From assembly GCA_029747015.1 (NCBI GenBank), contig JAKOGI010000001.1:5003501-5067500 (forward strand): a stretch of DNA of 64,000 bases. The letters are read 5' to 3'. Within the stretch, counting starts at the first letter, position 1. Every line of letters begins with the position of its first letter. The stretch is from Carnegiea gigantea. Taxonomy: Eukaryota > Streptophyta > Magnoliopsida > Caryophyllales > Cactaceae. The notes beneath the pieces were generated by a model, which did no database searches, was not told the origin of the DNA, and worked only from the letters and a program-made list of their open reading frames with translations. Positions 26,101-36,842 of this stretch are shown here, piece after piece. Position numbers and translations under genes: made by a program.

Positions 26101-27555
26101 CACACTAGATGATAGGTATTTAGCTAATTTACTTGCTGAAAGAAGATTAAACTGAAAACCGGCACATGTAGCACATTTTGCAATGTAATATCAGCATTTA
26201 AATTGACAGTGCCAATGTGTTCAACTTGCACTTGTCTCCCATTTGGCATTGTTATGTAGCAGTTATTTACCATAGGAGTATATGACTGAAATAAGTGTAG
26301 GTGTGGAGTGATATGATCAGTAGCTTCACTGTCAATTATCCAGCTCTGCTTTGGTTGAGCAGTGAGCAAGCAAAAACACTTACCAGCCAGGTATGCAGAA
26401 TGAGAAGCATCCACACTGGATGTGACTTGCATATTTTGTTTACTTAGTAAACTGAGCAATTGTTCATATTGGTCTGATGTCAAAGTGTGATTTCCAGCTG
26501 TCTCTTGTTGCGTGTTAGGATGAACCGAACCAGTATCATTAAAAGATATTCTTGGATTCGTATTTTGCACTGAAGCAGCAAGTCTTCTTCCTTTGTCATT
26601 TTGTCCTTTCAGCCTTTGCAGCTTGTAACATTTGTCGATTGTGTGACCTGGCTTTCTACAATAGTTACATTGCACACTGGTTCTTCTTACACTTGAAGCA
26701 TTGTGATACTGCACAGAAGGTTGTGAACCATGATGAATTGTTTGAGATGGATAACCAGCTAAAGAAGGCCTATTATGATTAGTCTGAAATCTTTGCTGAG
26801 AAAGAAATGCTGAGGATTCAATCTCAGTATGGAGATCACTGGAATTCTTCATCTCCCTCTGTTGTTCTTCTTGAAGAACCATGCTGCTGGCTTGATTAAC
26901 CAAGGGCAAGGGACTGATCATTAGTATGTTGCTTCTTACCACCTGATAACTCTCATTCAATCCCATCAAAAACTGCATGAGTTGCTTCCTTTCTATTATC
27001 TTCATAGCAGAACCAGTGGACTCACAAGAACATGGAGCAACCAACACTATATATTCATCCCAGAGTTGTTTACATTTGGTAAAATACGCAGAAACAGAGA
27101 GATTGCCTTGTGTTAAGTTGCTCATTTCTTTTTGCAAGTGATAAATCTTAGTCCCTTGACTATAACTAAATGTTTGTGACAAATCCTTCCAGATTTGTGA
27201 TGCAGTAGGAGTGTATATGATGCTTGCAGCAATATCCTTATCCACAGAATGCAGCAACCAAGAAATGACCATACTGTTGGATCTTTCCCAAAGGGGAAGC
27301 AATGGAGAATCATTTGCAGGTTTAGGATCATCTCCATTCACAAATGACATTTTATTCTTTGCAGACAGAGACACTTCACAAGATCTCTTCCATTGTGCAT
27401 AATTGGTGTGCCAACAAGAAGGTTACTAGACAAACTACAGTTAGGGTTATCGGAATGATGAAGATACAAAACATGTCCAGGATCAAGACTGTAATTGCTT
27501 AACTGCATATTGGAATTTCTGTTTGTCCAGTATAGTTTTCTGAACTCGCAGCCAT
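23088..27555 (-). pseudogene. Copia-2 gag-pol polyprotein, frame-disrupted
   Basis: The first ATG is at 27,555. Gag has a zinc knuckle CNYCRKPGHTIDKC (about 26,670-26,630). The protease site reads IIDSEATDH, where copia elements normally have D-S/T-G-A; the glycine is replaced by glutamate, so protease is probably dead. Integrase: WHCRLSH, IRSDNGSEFG and NGVVERKH. A long intact frame from 25,385 to 23,088 (765 codons) covers the integrase C-terminus, reverse transcriptase (YVDDI) and RNase H (SSAEAEYRAM), ending inside the LTR. Frame breaks occur near 27,500, 27,405, 26,120, 25,480 and 25,380. Confidence 0.92.
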
Positions 27556-27733
27556 TCTTTCATAAATGTAATCAAGATTCTTATCAAGAAGATCAATGCT
27601 CAAGCGTAACAATCACGCATTTGAGGGATTCAGGGGAAAAAGAAAAGAAACAACAAAAGTAAAGATCAAAGAGCGAGTTGAAAGCCGAAGAACAAACTTG
27701 AGTGTTTTCCAGAAATTTGTGGCTCTGACACCA

Positions 27734-27990
27734 TGTTAAATGTTGAGGCAGAGATCAAGTTTCTTCAAACCTCCATTGAAGCCCAGAGGAGGAGGAGAGA
27801 GAGAATTATTGTTTTCATTTATTTGAGCTCTCTGTACAAGATGAAAAAAAATGAGGAAAAACTTAGCGCCTTTCTCAAATGACCTTCAGCCTTTTATATA
27901 CAAGTTGTTAAGCTAACAAACTAACAAACTTTGATGACCTCAGCATAACTAACTTGTGTGTTGACTTTGCTGACTCTTGGGTCTCCAACA
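27734..27990 (-). repeat. Copia-2 5' LTR
   Basis: 257 bp. It differs from the other LTR at two positions: an A for C in the A-rich stretch near 27,851, and a T for C near 27,961. It would carry the element promoter, TATATAAAAGG on the minus strand at about 27,890-27,900. Confidence 0.95.
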
Positions 27991-27995
27991 GAAAG

Positions 27996-28171
27996 GTGCA
28001 GGAAGCAGCAAAAAGGATTGGCTGACTTATGAAGTTCAAGTTCAATTCTTGACCAAATACCACACAACAGTGAATTCCAACAAGCAAATAAGCATTTTAC
28101 AAGTTAGGTCATCCTGCCAGGCAGCAGGAATTCTACAGTCAAACGAGGGGTTACCAATCTGGTTATTTTAG
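27996..28171 (+). pseudogene. Right part of the open frame split by Copia-2
   Basis: Continues the frame that starts at 22,593: after the insertion point it reads 58 codons to a TAG at 28,169-28,171. It faces the 3' end of the IAA9-like gene (stop at 28,351) and would overlap that gene's 3' UTR on the opposite strand. Not recognised; possibly a chance open frame. Confidence 0.3.
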
Positions 28172-28350
28172 ATTCAAGATCTTCCATAATTTTGATGGAC
28201 TAGTAATAATAACTAATTATGCAAAGGGTGGCACTAGAATAAATAGCAATTTGAATTATTTACCAGATAGATCTGCTACCCAGTTACAACACTCGCATTG
28301 GTCTCAGCCTAACTAACACTAGGAAGAATGGTCAGTGAAGCCATGGAAGC

Positions 28351-29191
28351 TTAGTTTCTGCTCTTGCTTTTCTCGATTGCCCTGGGAGCTGCACAAGAAT
28401 TATTACACATTGATAAGCAACGCATTTTGAGTAGAGCTTGCAATCATGAGATCTATAGGGCGTACAGCTTGCGTCCAGGAAAGAGAATGAGGCTATCAAA
28501 TATTGGTTTAATGAAGAGATGATAAAGGCAACTACAAACCTAACAGTCAGATCGCTATTTGATTTCTGCCTGTCACCTCATAATATTAGATTGAATGTAT
28601 GTAATTTAGGGGACATCAGAACTAGGCACTCAGATTTTACATTTTACTTCCAGTAATTACATTGAATGCCTTGATATTTCATTTTAAAACCCGTCACTAC
28701 CCTCAACCCCCCAAAAAAGGGGGGGGGGGGAATCTGTTCAGAAAATGAGTGAATCAAACACTTGGACTGTGCCTGTGTTAAGAGCACGTAGGCAAGGTCG
28801 AGTAATGGATGCAAATTCAAAACCATATTAAGTTTTCTCAATATAGCTCTACAGCCTACTTTTTTCCTTCAACTGTCAAATTTATGCCATCTACTCTGTC
28901 ACCAGGTCACCACGTCCAAGACATGCATTTGTCTTTCACCTTTTATTTTCTTCTCTCTTTTCTCTCTTTTTTTTTTTTTTTTTTGACTTTCTTCATTCCG
29001 TGCTTTTTTGTCTTTCTGGTAAGAGATGTTTCAAGGTATCATTAAAAATCCAAGCTGAAATCATGCATGTAGCTCCCTTGTTGCACATAGGTCAACCACT
29101 ATATTCAACAAACCTCAGCATGAGATACAAGCATACAGCTAGCTATTATCACAAATAAATATTCTAGAGTGGATCCCGCTGAAGCAGCGTT

Positions 29192-29223
<32 letters not shown>

Positions 29224-32200
29224 GGGTTCATGCTTGGTTAGTAACTTAAACACAGTAAGACTACAGCATAATACAACATACCTAAACCAATGACATCAGA
29301 GCTTTTCATGATTCGCATCCTTCTGCAGGTCCCAATGAACATCCTGTGACAAATCCAAAAAATTATTATTACTCAAACTGATTTGACTTTGCACACATCT
29401 TAAGACAGGATACAAGAATGAACATTGTCCATTTGCCCTTACATGCTCAGTAGACATGCAATGGAAACAGAAACATAGGAGCCATTGAACATTCCCTCAC
29501 CAAACACCCCTTTGATCAGTATAAGACGAACTGATAATAGGTGGCACTACCCTTTCTATGTGATTCCCCGTTTTTGAGCAGGTAAAAACCTAAGATGCTA
29601 TGATCACAAAGCTTTGAGATCATTGCTCCTAAATCCCTCTAGACTAGAACTTTCCTATAAGGTGCAAATATGTGGTCATAGAACACGGTCCATGTGTTCT
29701 ACGTTTATCTGCAAATAGCAATTCATTCTCCTCGGAGAACCCTGAGAAATCATCTACTCATTTACGGCTTTTTCGTGACCCGTGGTACATCTAAGACTAG
29801 ACAATCTGAAAGTCAAAGAAAGGAGAGAAAGAACCGGAAAAATAATCAACATAGAGCCCGTTTGGCAATTCAGTTACAATAAACTCATAGAGGACAGAGA
29901 ACAAAGCAGCAGGCTAGCTTAGATTCTTTAATAAACATGCTTGAAAGAGATTGCAAGCAGCCAAGCACATACAAATGTGCAGCCATCCAAAGTTTAATGT
30001 TTCTATTTCCCTCTACATTTTCGCTCGGGGATCCTGAATAACTTTTGAGAAAGGTCACTGTGATGTAGAACGCTCTAAGAGCAATTTCCACACCAAGAAA
30101 ATTCACACAAGAACTTTCACTTTAATTCAATATCAATTCTTATTCATAATCTGCCTTCTCCAATTACACAAAGGAGTTTATATAATCAAGAGGCTAACTA
30201 ATACTAGGAAACGTAAATGATAATATATAAATTAGAAAGGATAAAAATATATAACCTAATATTATCCTAAATTAACAAACTAAATCTTGATAAAATATCA
30301 CTAAATATCGTTATATTGGATATATTAAAATATGCTTAAAAATAGCTACGAAAATAATAAAAAAATACAAAAGATTTTCAATATCAAAATATTTTAATTT
30401 TCTATATCTTTTTACCCATTCTTTACTCCTGTACTGGATCATTCTCCCTTGGTTGGAAAAAACTTGACCTCGAGTTTTGAAATGAGCACAGGTTGCGAAT
30501 GAGAAAGAGAGAACTGATTCAACTTCCTTGAAGATGTTATAAATTGCATGCTTCAAGATCTTCTCGAGGGCTAATAACCAAGGGAACAGTGGATGAACTT
30601 CAGTTTTCTGAAAGAATTTTTTAGTTATTAAAAATCCAACATCATTATCAGCAATTCTTGGGATGATACAAACATCTTTTGGCAGCTCTTCTTTGTTATT
30701 TGGATTGTTGGAAAGGTTGCCTTCATCAATATTATTGGAGTGCTCATTCACTTTTGCTTAATCCCGTGTAATGTCTTCAACTGAAGAATTAATGCAATCA
30801 CCTATGCCATCCGTTGCTTGGTTCATATGATCAAAAGAGTGGTCTTTAACATCAATTGGCATGTTCAGATCTATTCCTGGGACATGCTCTCTTGTAGGCT
30901 CATCGAGAGAAGTTTCTTTTTGATTTCCTCAATGACTGCTCCCCTTTCATGTGTATCTAGGCACGTTAGATTTGTCTCTTGCAAATAAGAAATTGAATGT
31001 TTCGTGCAGGACCTTTGGGAAGAAACCTTATAGTCTTCTACAGAGTGCTGGCAACGTATTATCGGAGTCCTAGATCGTTCATAATCCAGTAGCTAGGAAT
31101 ATACAGCCTATGGCCACAAATGAATTCACTAGCAAAATAAAGATCCAACTCAGCAGCAATCTTCATAAATTTAACGCCCTTGAAGCATGCAAATGGCATT
31201 CATAGCATCTCTTGGGGAATAAAAATTCACTCGAGTGTGAAATTCACCCATTGTCCGGAACCTAGTGATGTTTTCCACATTCCCATAAGGAGAGTAAACA
31301 TGGTAAAAGAGCACTTGTTGTCACGGGCCATGGCTTGTTATGTATGACCACGAAAAGGGCTCGATGGTGTTTGTGATACCAACCCATTTTCATTGTAGAT
31401 AATCTTCACCCAGACAAAGCAAAAACTTCATGCCTAGATTTGATGGGTAGCAAACTGATCGAGACCATTGGAAGTCTAGAATATCAAGATTTTGATACGG
31501 AAAATTTTTTGTTCGAATTTTCTTCTGTGTAGTGTGGCAGAAATGAGATGAAAGCAAAGAGAAGAAAGAAGAGAAACAGTTGGATTGAAAGAAGGAAAAA
31601 TTGCAGTGGCTAGATCGACAAAGCTCTGATACCAAATTGATGTAGGACGCTATAAGAACAATTCCCACCCCGAGAAAATTCACACAAAAACTTCCACTTT
31701 AATTCAATATCAATTCTTATTCATAATCTGGCTTCTCCAATTACATAAAGGAGTTTATATAATCAAGAGGCTAACTAGTATTAGTAAACCTAAATGATAA
31801 TATATAAACTAGAAAGGATAAAAATATATAACATAATATTATCCTAATAGATTAGGAAACTAAATCTTGATAAAATATCACTAAATATCCTTATTTTGGA
31901 TATATTAAAATATGCTTAAAAATAAGCTACGAAAATAATAAAAAAAAATACAAAAGATTTTCAATATCAAAATATTCTAATTTTCTATATCTTTTTACCC
32001 ATTCTTTACTCCCATACTGCATCACACTGCCAAGGAGAGAGATTTCCATAAACCAAGGAAATTTCATCCAAGCAGTACGATCTCCAAAAGAATCTGTACT
32101 TTTACATTGTTGATTAAATTTCAATATCAGCAAACTTTTGAGTGTTGGATAGCAATGAATTAATGCAATATCTCAGTAGAGTCCAATTCTCATTTCCTGT

Positions 32201-34530
32201 CAGGCAGCAAGCCGCCTAACCCTTTCCAGCGATTGACTACATACTACATAGTACAAAGGATCACACCTCCTCAAAGGCATGGTTATGCACATATGGCCCT
32301 CTCCAATATCCCATAGGCGGGACCTTTGTGAAATGAACTAGGGTAATAATATAATGCGATCTTTCCAATCCACCTTTCCATTTTAAATCTTTCCATTAAG
32401 GAAGTCACATTTCTTTTTGGTCCCATCTTCTTGGTTAACTTTAGCTTGAAAAACAAGGAAGATAAAAGCGAAACACAAATGTAAAACTTGGGTGTTGTCA
32501 TCAACATCAAAAGAGGCAACTCTGATCACCAAACATGTAGGAAGAAGTCATTGGGAGTTAACCAATATCACTAAGGCTATTTTGCAAATGAACATTCCAT
32601 TAATACCAAGGAATATTTGATACTTCCTTTGATATTTAAACTGGTTATTTGGATTCTGCAAATGCACTCTTCAAACAAACCAGTTAAAATACTGGAACAT
32701 GATCAGGCATATGGTTATGGGAAATATATCTCCTATGTGAAGCTGGACGGATATGCAGACAAATCTGATGTACTCTCTTGTCCTTCCCTAGATTGCTGAG
32801 ACTCTGACATTATCCTTCTCCTTATATTTTCACTTTTTCCTGGTAATTCTCCCATCCCATCCCTTAACCATTTCAAATGTACTTTGCACACTACATCACG
32901 CACACATGCTTATCAAGCTGCTGAAATGCCAAAATCTGAGACACAATCTCAATTATTTCATCTGCATAGTTGACTTCTTTGACAAAGCCATTGCAGATAG
33001 TTTGCGACTAACAGAATTCATTTGAATATGGTAAACTACAAGTTTAAGAAATGAAAGTTTTTGGATGACTGGGTCATTTTTTCCTCAGAATATAACCTCT
33101 CTAAATGTAGAAGCAGATGAACTCCACTATTGCCAACCAGTAAAGCATTTGAAAAGTGAAATACTTCACATGCAGAGCAATTTGCACTACATTATAGTTC
33201 GAGGTGGATAGGACTTACTCCCAAGGTACATCACCCACAAGCATCCAATCACCATCTTTGTCCTCATAAGTAAGAGCATATTCTGAACCATGCACTAGAT
33301 CCTTCAGTTTGATCTCACTGAGCATCTCTCCCCCACTAGTCACATTGGGAGCACACTGACCTGCAACCATTAAAGGTACAGGAGTTGTAAATTAATCACC
33401 TCTTAACAACAGAATAGTCGGTTTTTGAAAGAATTAATTATTGTCAAACCTATGACACTACATAAGAACTTGGGATAGGTTACCTATTGTAAAACAGCTG
33501 AACATTTTCTCAAGAGCAGATGACAGTTCCTGATATGTAGTGTAAGCTTTCAGGTCTACCTTCCGAAGGTATGGAGCACCATCCATACTAACCTTGACAA
33601 ACAAACCACCAGGTCCAGCTTTTCCTTGTACTTCGCCAGTGTTCTTTGAGGCAGTCGCCAATGAGTTTTTCCTGAAGGATCTTACAGGTGGCCAACCTAC
33701 AACCTGTGCCCTATCGTAAATATAAAAGTGATGCTCCTGTCAGAATAAATCTCTATCCCAAACAATTCACATGGTGAAAGCCACATCAAATGAGCATTGC
33801 ACACTTACTTGGGAGCAGGTGCACTGCTGTGAGTTGAAGCAGCCATATGTTTCCCAGGATTCTCACCAGCACCAAGAGGCCTTTCTTGAACAGCAATAGC
33901 TGATGCTGCTTCCTTCATCTTGGTGGTCAGATCTGCAGCACTCTCCCTTAAAAGACCAGCTTGGAAAGCCAGGTTACAGTAAGACCTAGTTGCCAACATC
34001 CCATTTACATCTGGATTGGAAACAAATTTTCCCTGCAAGACACCATGAGCGATTACGGCTTATATCTCTTTTAGCAAAGTTAATGACCAAGAAAAAGTAG
34101 GTTGAATTAGCACCTCTGGAAAGCTGCTCATGGCAACAGAAAAGCCCCTTTTGTTACTCGATACAACACTTTTAGGTGATAGACAGGAAGCGCCGTCCCT
34201 GAAAGGATGCAGTGGGAACAATGGCTTTTCATCAGGATTTGGGGAGCTCGGTGAGCCCAATTCAGCATCTCTTTCAGGAGATTGAGACCCAGGAAGGCCA
34301 AGTCTCAATTCTGTTGCTTTAAGATTCATATTACTTCTACTTTCTTGAGAGGAAATTGAAATAGCAGAACTGTCCACAGAGGAAGAGCAATCAGACAATC
34401 CCATGTAGTTCTGCTCTTTCAGCTCTGAGCTATGACCCAATATGATTTCAGCAGAGGTACCAGAGGGTGGCAAAGTGATAGTGCTCTGACCCTCTTCCTC
34501 CTCCCCGACACCAAGGTGCGATGAATTCAT
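28351..34530 (-). CDS. IAA9: Aux/IAA auxin-response repressor, IAA8/IAA9 type
   Basis: Nuclear repressor that binds ARF factors and is destroyed through TIR1/AFB when auxin is present. Coding exons: 34,530-34,114; 34,032-33,809; 33,710-33,484; 33,360-33,219; 29,343-29,282; 28,388-28,351. All junctions are GT..AG and all phases match, giving 369 residues and a TAA stop. Domain I is the EAR-type LRLGLP at residues 75-80. Domain II is the degron GWPPVR at 219-224. The PB1 region (domains III/IV) runs from LFVKVSMDG (about 251) through the acidic loop [17 protein letters not shown] (321-337). The C-terminus is [12 protein letters not shown]. The N-terminal motif [10 protein letters not shown] is typical of IAA8/IAA9. 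The intron between 33,218 and 29,344 is 3.9 kb and holds an LTR element. Exon borders are read by eye; the last two exons are strongly supported by family similarity. Confidence 0.93.
28389..29281 (-). other. Last intron of the IAA9-like gene
   Basis: 893-bp intron between GGTTTAG|GTATG (29,282) and GTGCAG|CTCCC (28,388). It contains T12 followed by G21 on the plus strand at 29,190-29,222, that is C21 then A12 in the transcript, and a C6-A6-G12 run near 28,709. Confidence 0.85.
30062..30441 (-). repeat. 3' LTR of the intronic element
   Basis: 380 bp, AT-rich, starting at the plus-strand base after CACTG and ending GGATCA. The internal reading frame runs on into it when read on the minus strand. 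Confidence 0.9.
30442..31410 (-). pseudogene. Captured RRM (PTB-like) coding fragment in the intronic LTR element
   Basis: Read on the minus strand from about 31,400, an ATG opens a degenerate frame containing [17 protein letters not shown], then after a one-base shift [32 protein letters not shown] and LQGR, then IYEDCC and ELDLYFAS. The order matches an RRM of plant polypyrimidine-tract-binding proteins, where I recall a VTIH..PIT..VLHQVFSPYG...LQGRNIYD.CC.LD pattern. Further open segments down to about 30,442 do not match anything I know. Stops and at least two frameshifts make it non-functional. Similarity is judged by eye. Confidence 0.6.
31638..32024 (-). repeat. 5' LTR of the intronic element
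   Basis: 387 bp, starts TGATGCAG and ends ACATCA on the minus strand, followed by ATT and the primer-binding site. Confidence 0.9.
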
Positions 34531-34582
34531 CACACGACAGATGAAGCAGAGGACAGTGCCGCAAAGTTTATATATCTTAAGA

Positions 34583-35618
34583 CTGCAAACCACCAAATTA
34601 TCAGGGGTAAAGTTAAAGAAAACACATATAGGCAGTTAGGCACAAATGTAATACCCATAACAGATAAATGGTCTGATCAAAATAGCAAGCCAATGACTCC
34701 CAAAAGACTAAAAGGCACGTGCAGCAAATCATCCGAGCATCATCAAGCAACCTAGTCACCAAGAGATCATAGCAAGAACTCCAAACCATTGTAGAAATAT
34801 CAACCCCCCCCCCCCCCCAAAAAAAAACCCCACCAAAAAGAAACATTCTTCAACTAGTGAACAAATCAAACAAAACAATTTTCACTCTGCTTATGGCCCA
34901 ACAATTCAAAACTCCAAAAAACTGAATTGGGGGGGGGGGGGGATCACAGTGGAGGGCTATAACCCCAGAAACGTGGCTACTGGTTAGCATTTCCTTTCAT
35001 ATATTTAGAAACAAATATCAGCAATGATATAAATTTCGCAAACCCGTTCAAAATCCACTTCTCTAAATCATAAAAAAGGGATAAGCGAAAATCAAGACAA
35101 CCACAGCAAGTACACGGGAGAGGAAATCAAAGACACTGAAAGACCTTTTAGAGAACTCTCAAAACCCTAAAACGCCCCCAAAAAACTAAGCATCAAGCCC
35201 GCTTAGAATCCAAACAAATAGGCAATAGTATGATGTGAGCCCCAAATTCATTAAAAAAAATCAACAATGCTACAAAATTTCCAAAAGGGTAACAGCTCGC
35301 TCATGTTCAGAGAACAATCGGGTCCAAAACCAAGCACAAACAGCTAGGAAAAAGCCGGCAATTCACAGACAGATCCCGATTCCTAAACACCCAACTTCAT
35401 AAATGACACTCAGAACACAAAATTGGAACAAAAATGGAAAGAATTGAGCACAAACTCATCAAGATGCAGGTTCAATGCATAAAGATTCTCGCTAATCGGC
35501 CAAAAATAGAAATGCCCAGAAGCTGAAAAACCTTGGGTATCAGGATCACCAACTACAGAGCAAATTAAACACTATAATTAATCTAACAGGCAAGTCTTAA
35601 TTGAAAGAAAAAACTTAC
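34583..35618 (-). other. 5'-UTR intron of the IAA9-like gene
   Basis: 1,036 bp from CACTT|GTAAGT (35,619) to TTTGCAG|TCTTAAG (34,582). A 5'-UTR intron is common in the IAA8/IAA9 group. It holds C15-A9 (34,804-34,827) and G14 (34,929-34,942) about 100 bp apart, which could pair in the transcript. Confidence 0.75.
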
Positions 35619-35770
35619 AAGTGAGTGCTGTCTTTTCAAGTGGCTGCTGAAGAAGAAGATGAAGAAGATGGAGCTGGGACTACCTGATAGAAATTTGAGG
35701 GAGATGACTGATGAGAGAGAAAGAGAGTGGGAGAGGGAGAGAGAGGGGGGAAGCAGGCAAGGTTGGCAGA
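35619..35770 (-). other. 5'-UTR first exon of the IAA9-like gene
   Basis: Read on the minus strand, a CT-rich leader without any ATG ends at 35,619 with a good donor. The start at about 35,770 is a guess: no clear TATA box is visible upstream. The rest of the leader is at 34,582-34,531, also without an upstream ATG. Confidence 0.6.
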
Positions 35771-35859
35771 ATAGTTGCAAATGTTTAATTCCTGTATGAC
35801 GTGAAACACAAACGTTTTCCATTCTTTCTATTCCGGCTTGATGAATATTTGTCATAGCG

Positions 35860-36801
35860 TTTGAGTTGGTCGGAAGCAGGCAATCATGGTTGCCTTTTTT
35901 TTTTAAAAAAAAAAAATTTGCTTTGTGTGTTCATGTTCATTTACTCCTAATTGCTAATTTAAACTGCTTTAAGTGCTTTTAAATATTTCTAATGATTTAT
36001 AACTATCACTACAAATATAATCTTAATATTAAACTGTTTTATATCACCACTAATAACGAGATATTGCTTCACGTAACTTCTAACTGTCAGCTATTAAGGT
36101 GCTAATACTTATTACTCCTAACTGTTAGTTTTAATGGTTGAAATGAACATGACGTCAATTACTTAATTCACGACATAGTATTTTTAAAATTTTTAATATT
36201 TCAATTAGAATTGAATTTTTATAATTACTATGGTTCGCAGTTCATAACGTGTACTAAAACTTGTTTAATACTAAAACTAATATTTTGAAACAATAAAACT
36301 AAGTGGCTATTCACTCAATGTGAATTAAAACAATTTACAAAATCCTCAAATAGGCTCAAACATCCTTATAGCTCATATACGCAAGAATTATCAAGTGATT
36401 GTGACTTAAATGCACAAAATTTCAAAACACTTACACATAGATTGGTTAAACGAAGTGAGGAGGTGTGTGAACTAAGAGTTTAGTGTGCACTCAAGTTTGA
36501 GTAAATATATGAATCGTGTGTGTTTTCCGTTTGGATAAAATATGAGTTAATGTATAAGTTTAGGATATGGTAATTAGGCACAATATTAAAAAAAGTACAT
36601 GTGATCAGTTCTGACCATTAATATGAGATTTCCGTTGGTAGACGATCTATCAGAACCTTTATAAGTACTCCGTGAACCTTAGAACATTAGTTTTATAAGA
36701 ACCTTTAAATGTCATTGGGTGTGGGCCGTAGCTTATCTCACATAGCCCACTAGTACTCAATTCACAGAGCCCAGCTAAATAGCCGTTGTTCCCTTCTTTT
36801 G

Positions 36802-36842
<41 letters not shown>

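Larger units (their letters stand above)
22873..27990 (-). mobile_element. Young complete Ty1/copia retrotransposon (Copia-2)
   Basis: A 5,118-bp element on the minus strand with 257-bp LTRs that differ at only two positions, flanked by the duplication GAAAG (22,868-22,872 and 27,991-27,995). The primer-binding site TGGTGTCAGAGC follows the 5' LTR directly (ending at 27,733) and has one mismatch to the usual initiator tRNA-Met match. A GAGGGGGGG polypurine tract precedes the 3' LTR. LTR identity of about 99.2% indicates recent insertion, yet its polyprotein frame is broken several times. It lies about 360 bp beyond the stop codon of the IAA9-like gene and in the same transcriptional sense. 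Confidence 0.95.
30062..32024 (-). mobile_element. Non-autonomous LTR element inside the IAA9-like gene, carrying an RRM-like fragment
   Basis: Direct repeats of 380 and 387 bp (30,062-30,441 and 31,638-32,024), each TGATG...ATCA, enclose about 1.2 kb. The 5-bp duplication CACTG flanks the element (30,057-30,061 and 32,025-32,029). On the minus strand TGGTATCAGAGC, the initiator tRNA-Met primer site, follows the 5' LTR after three bases, and a purine-rich AACCAAGGGAGAA precedes the 3' LTR. There is no gag, integrase or reverse transcriptase, so movement would need enzymes in trans. By eye the LTRs differ at about 25 positions plus small indels (6-7%), so it is old. It has the same orientation as the host gene. 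Confidence 0.92.

Noticed and set aside
26552..26782. Plus-strand frames within Copia-2 (also at 27,211)
   Set aside because: They are antisense shadows of the Copia-2 gag frame.
30311..30751. 146-codon minus-strand frame taken as a host gene in the IAA9 region
   Set aside because: It runs from the interior into the LTR of the intronic retroelement, so it belongs to that element.
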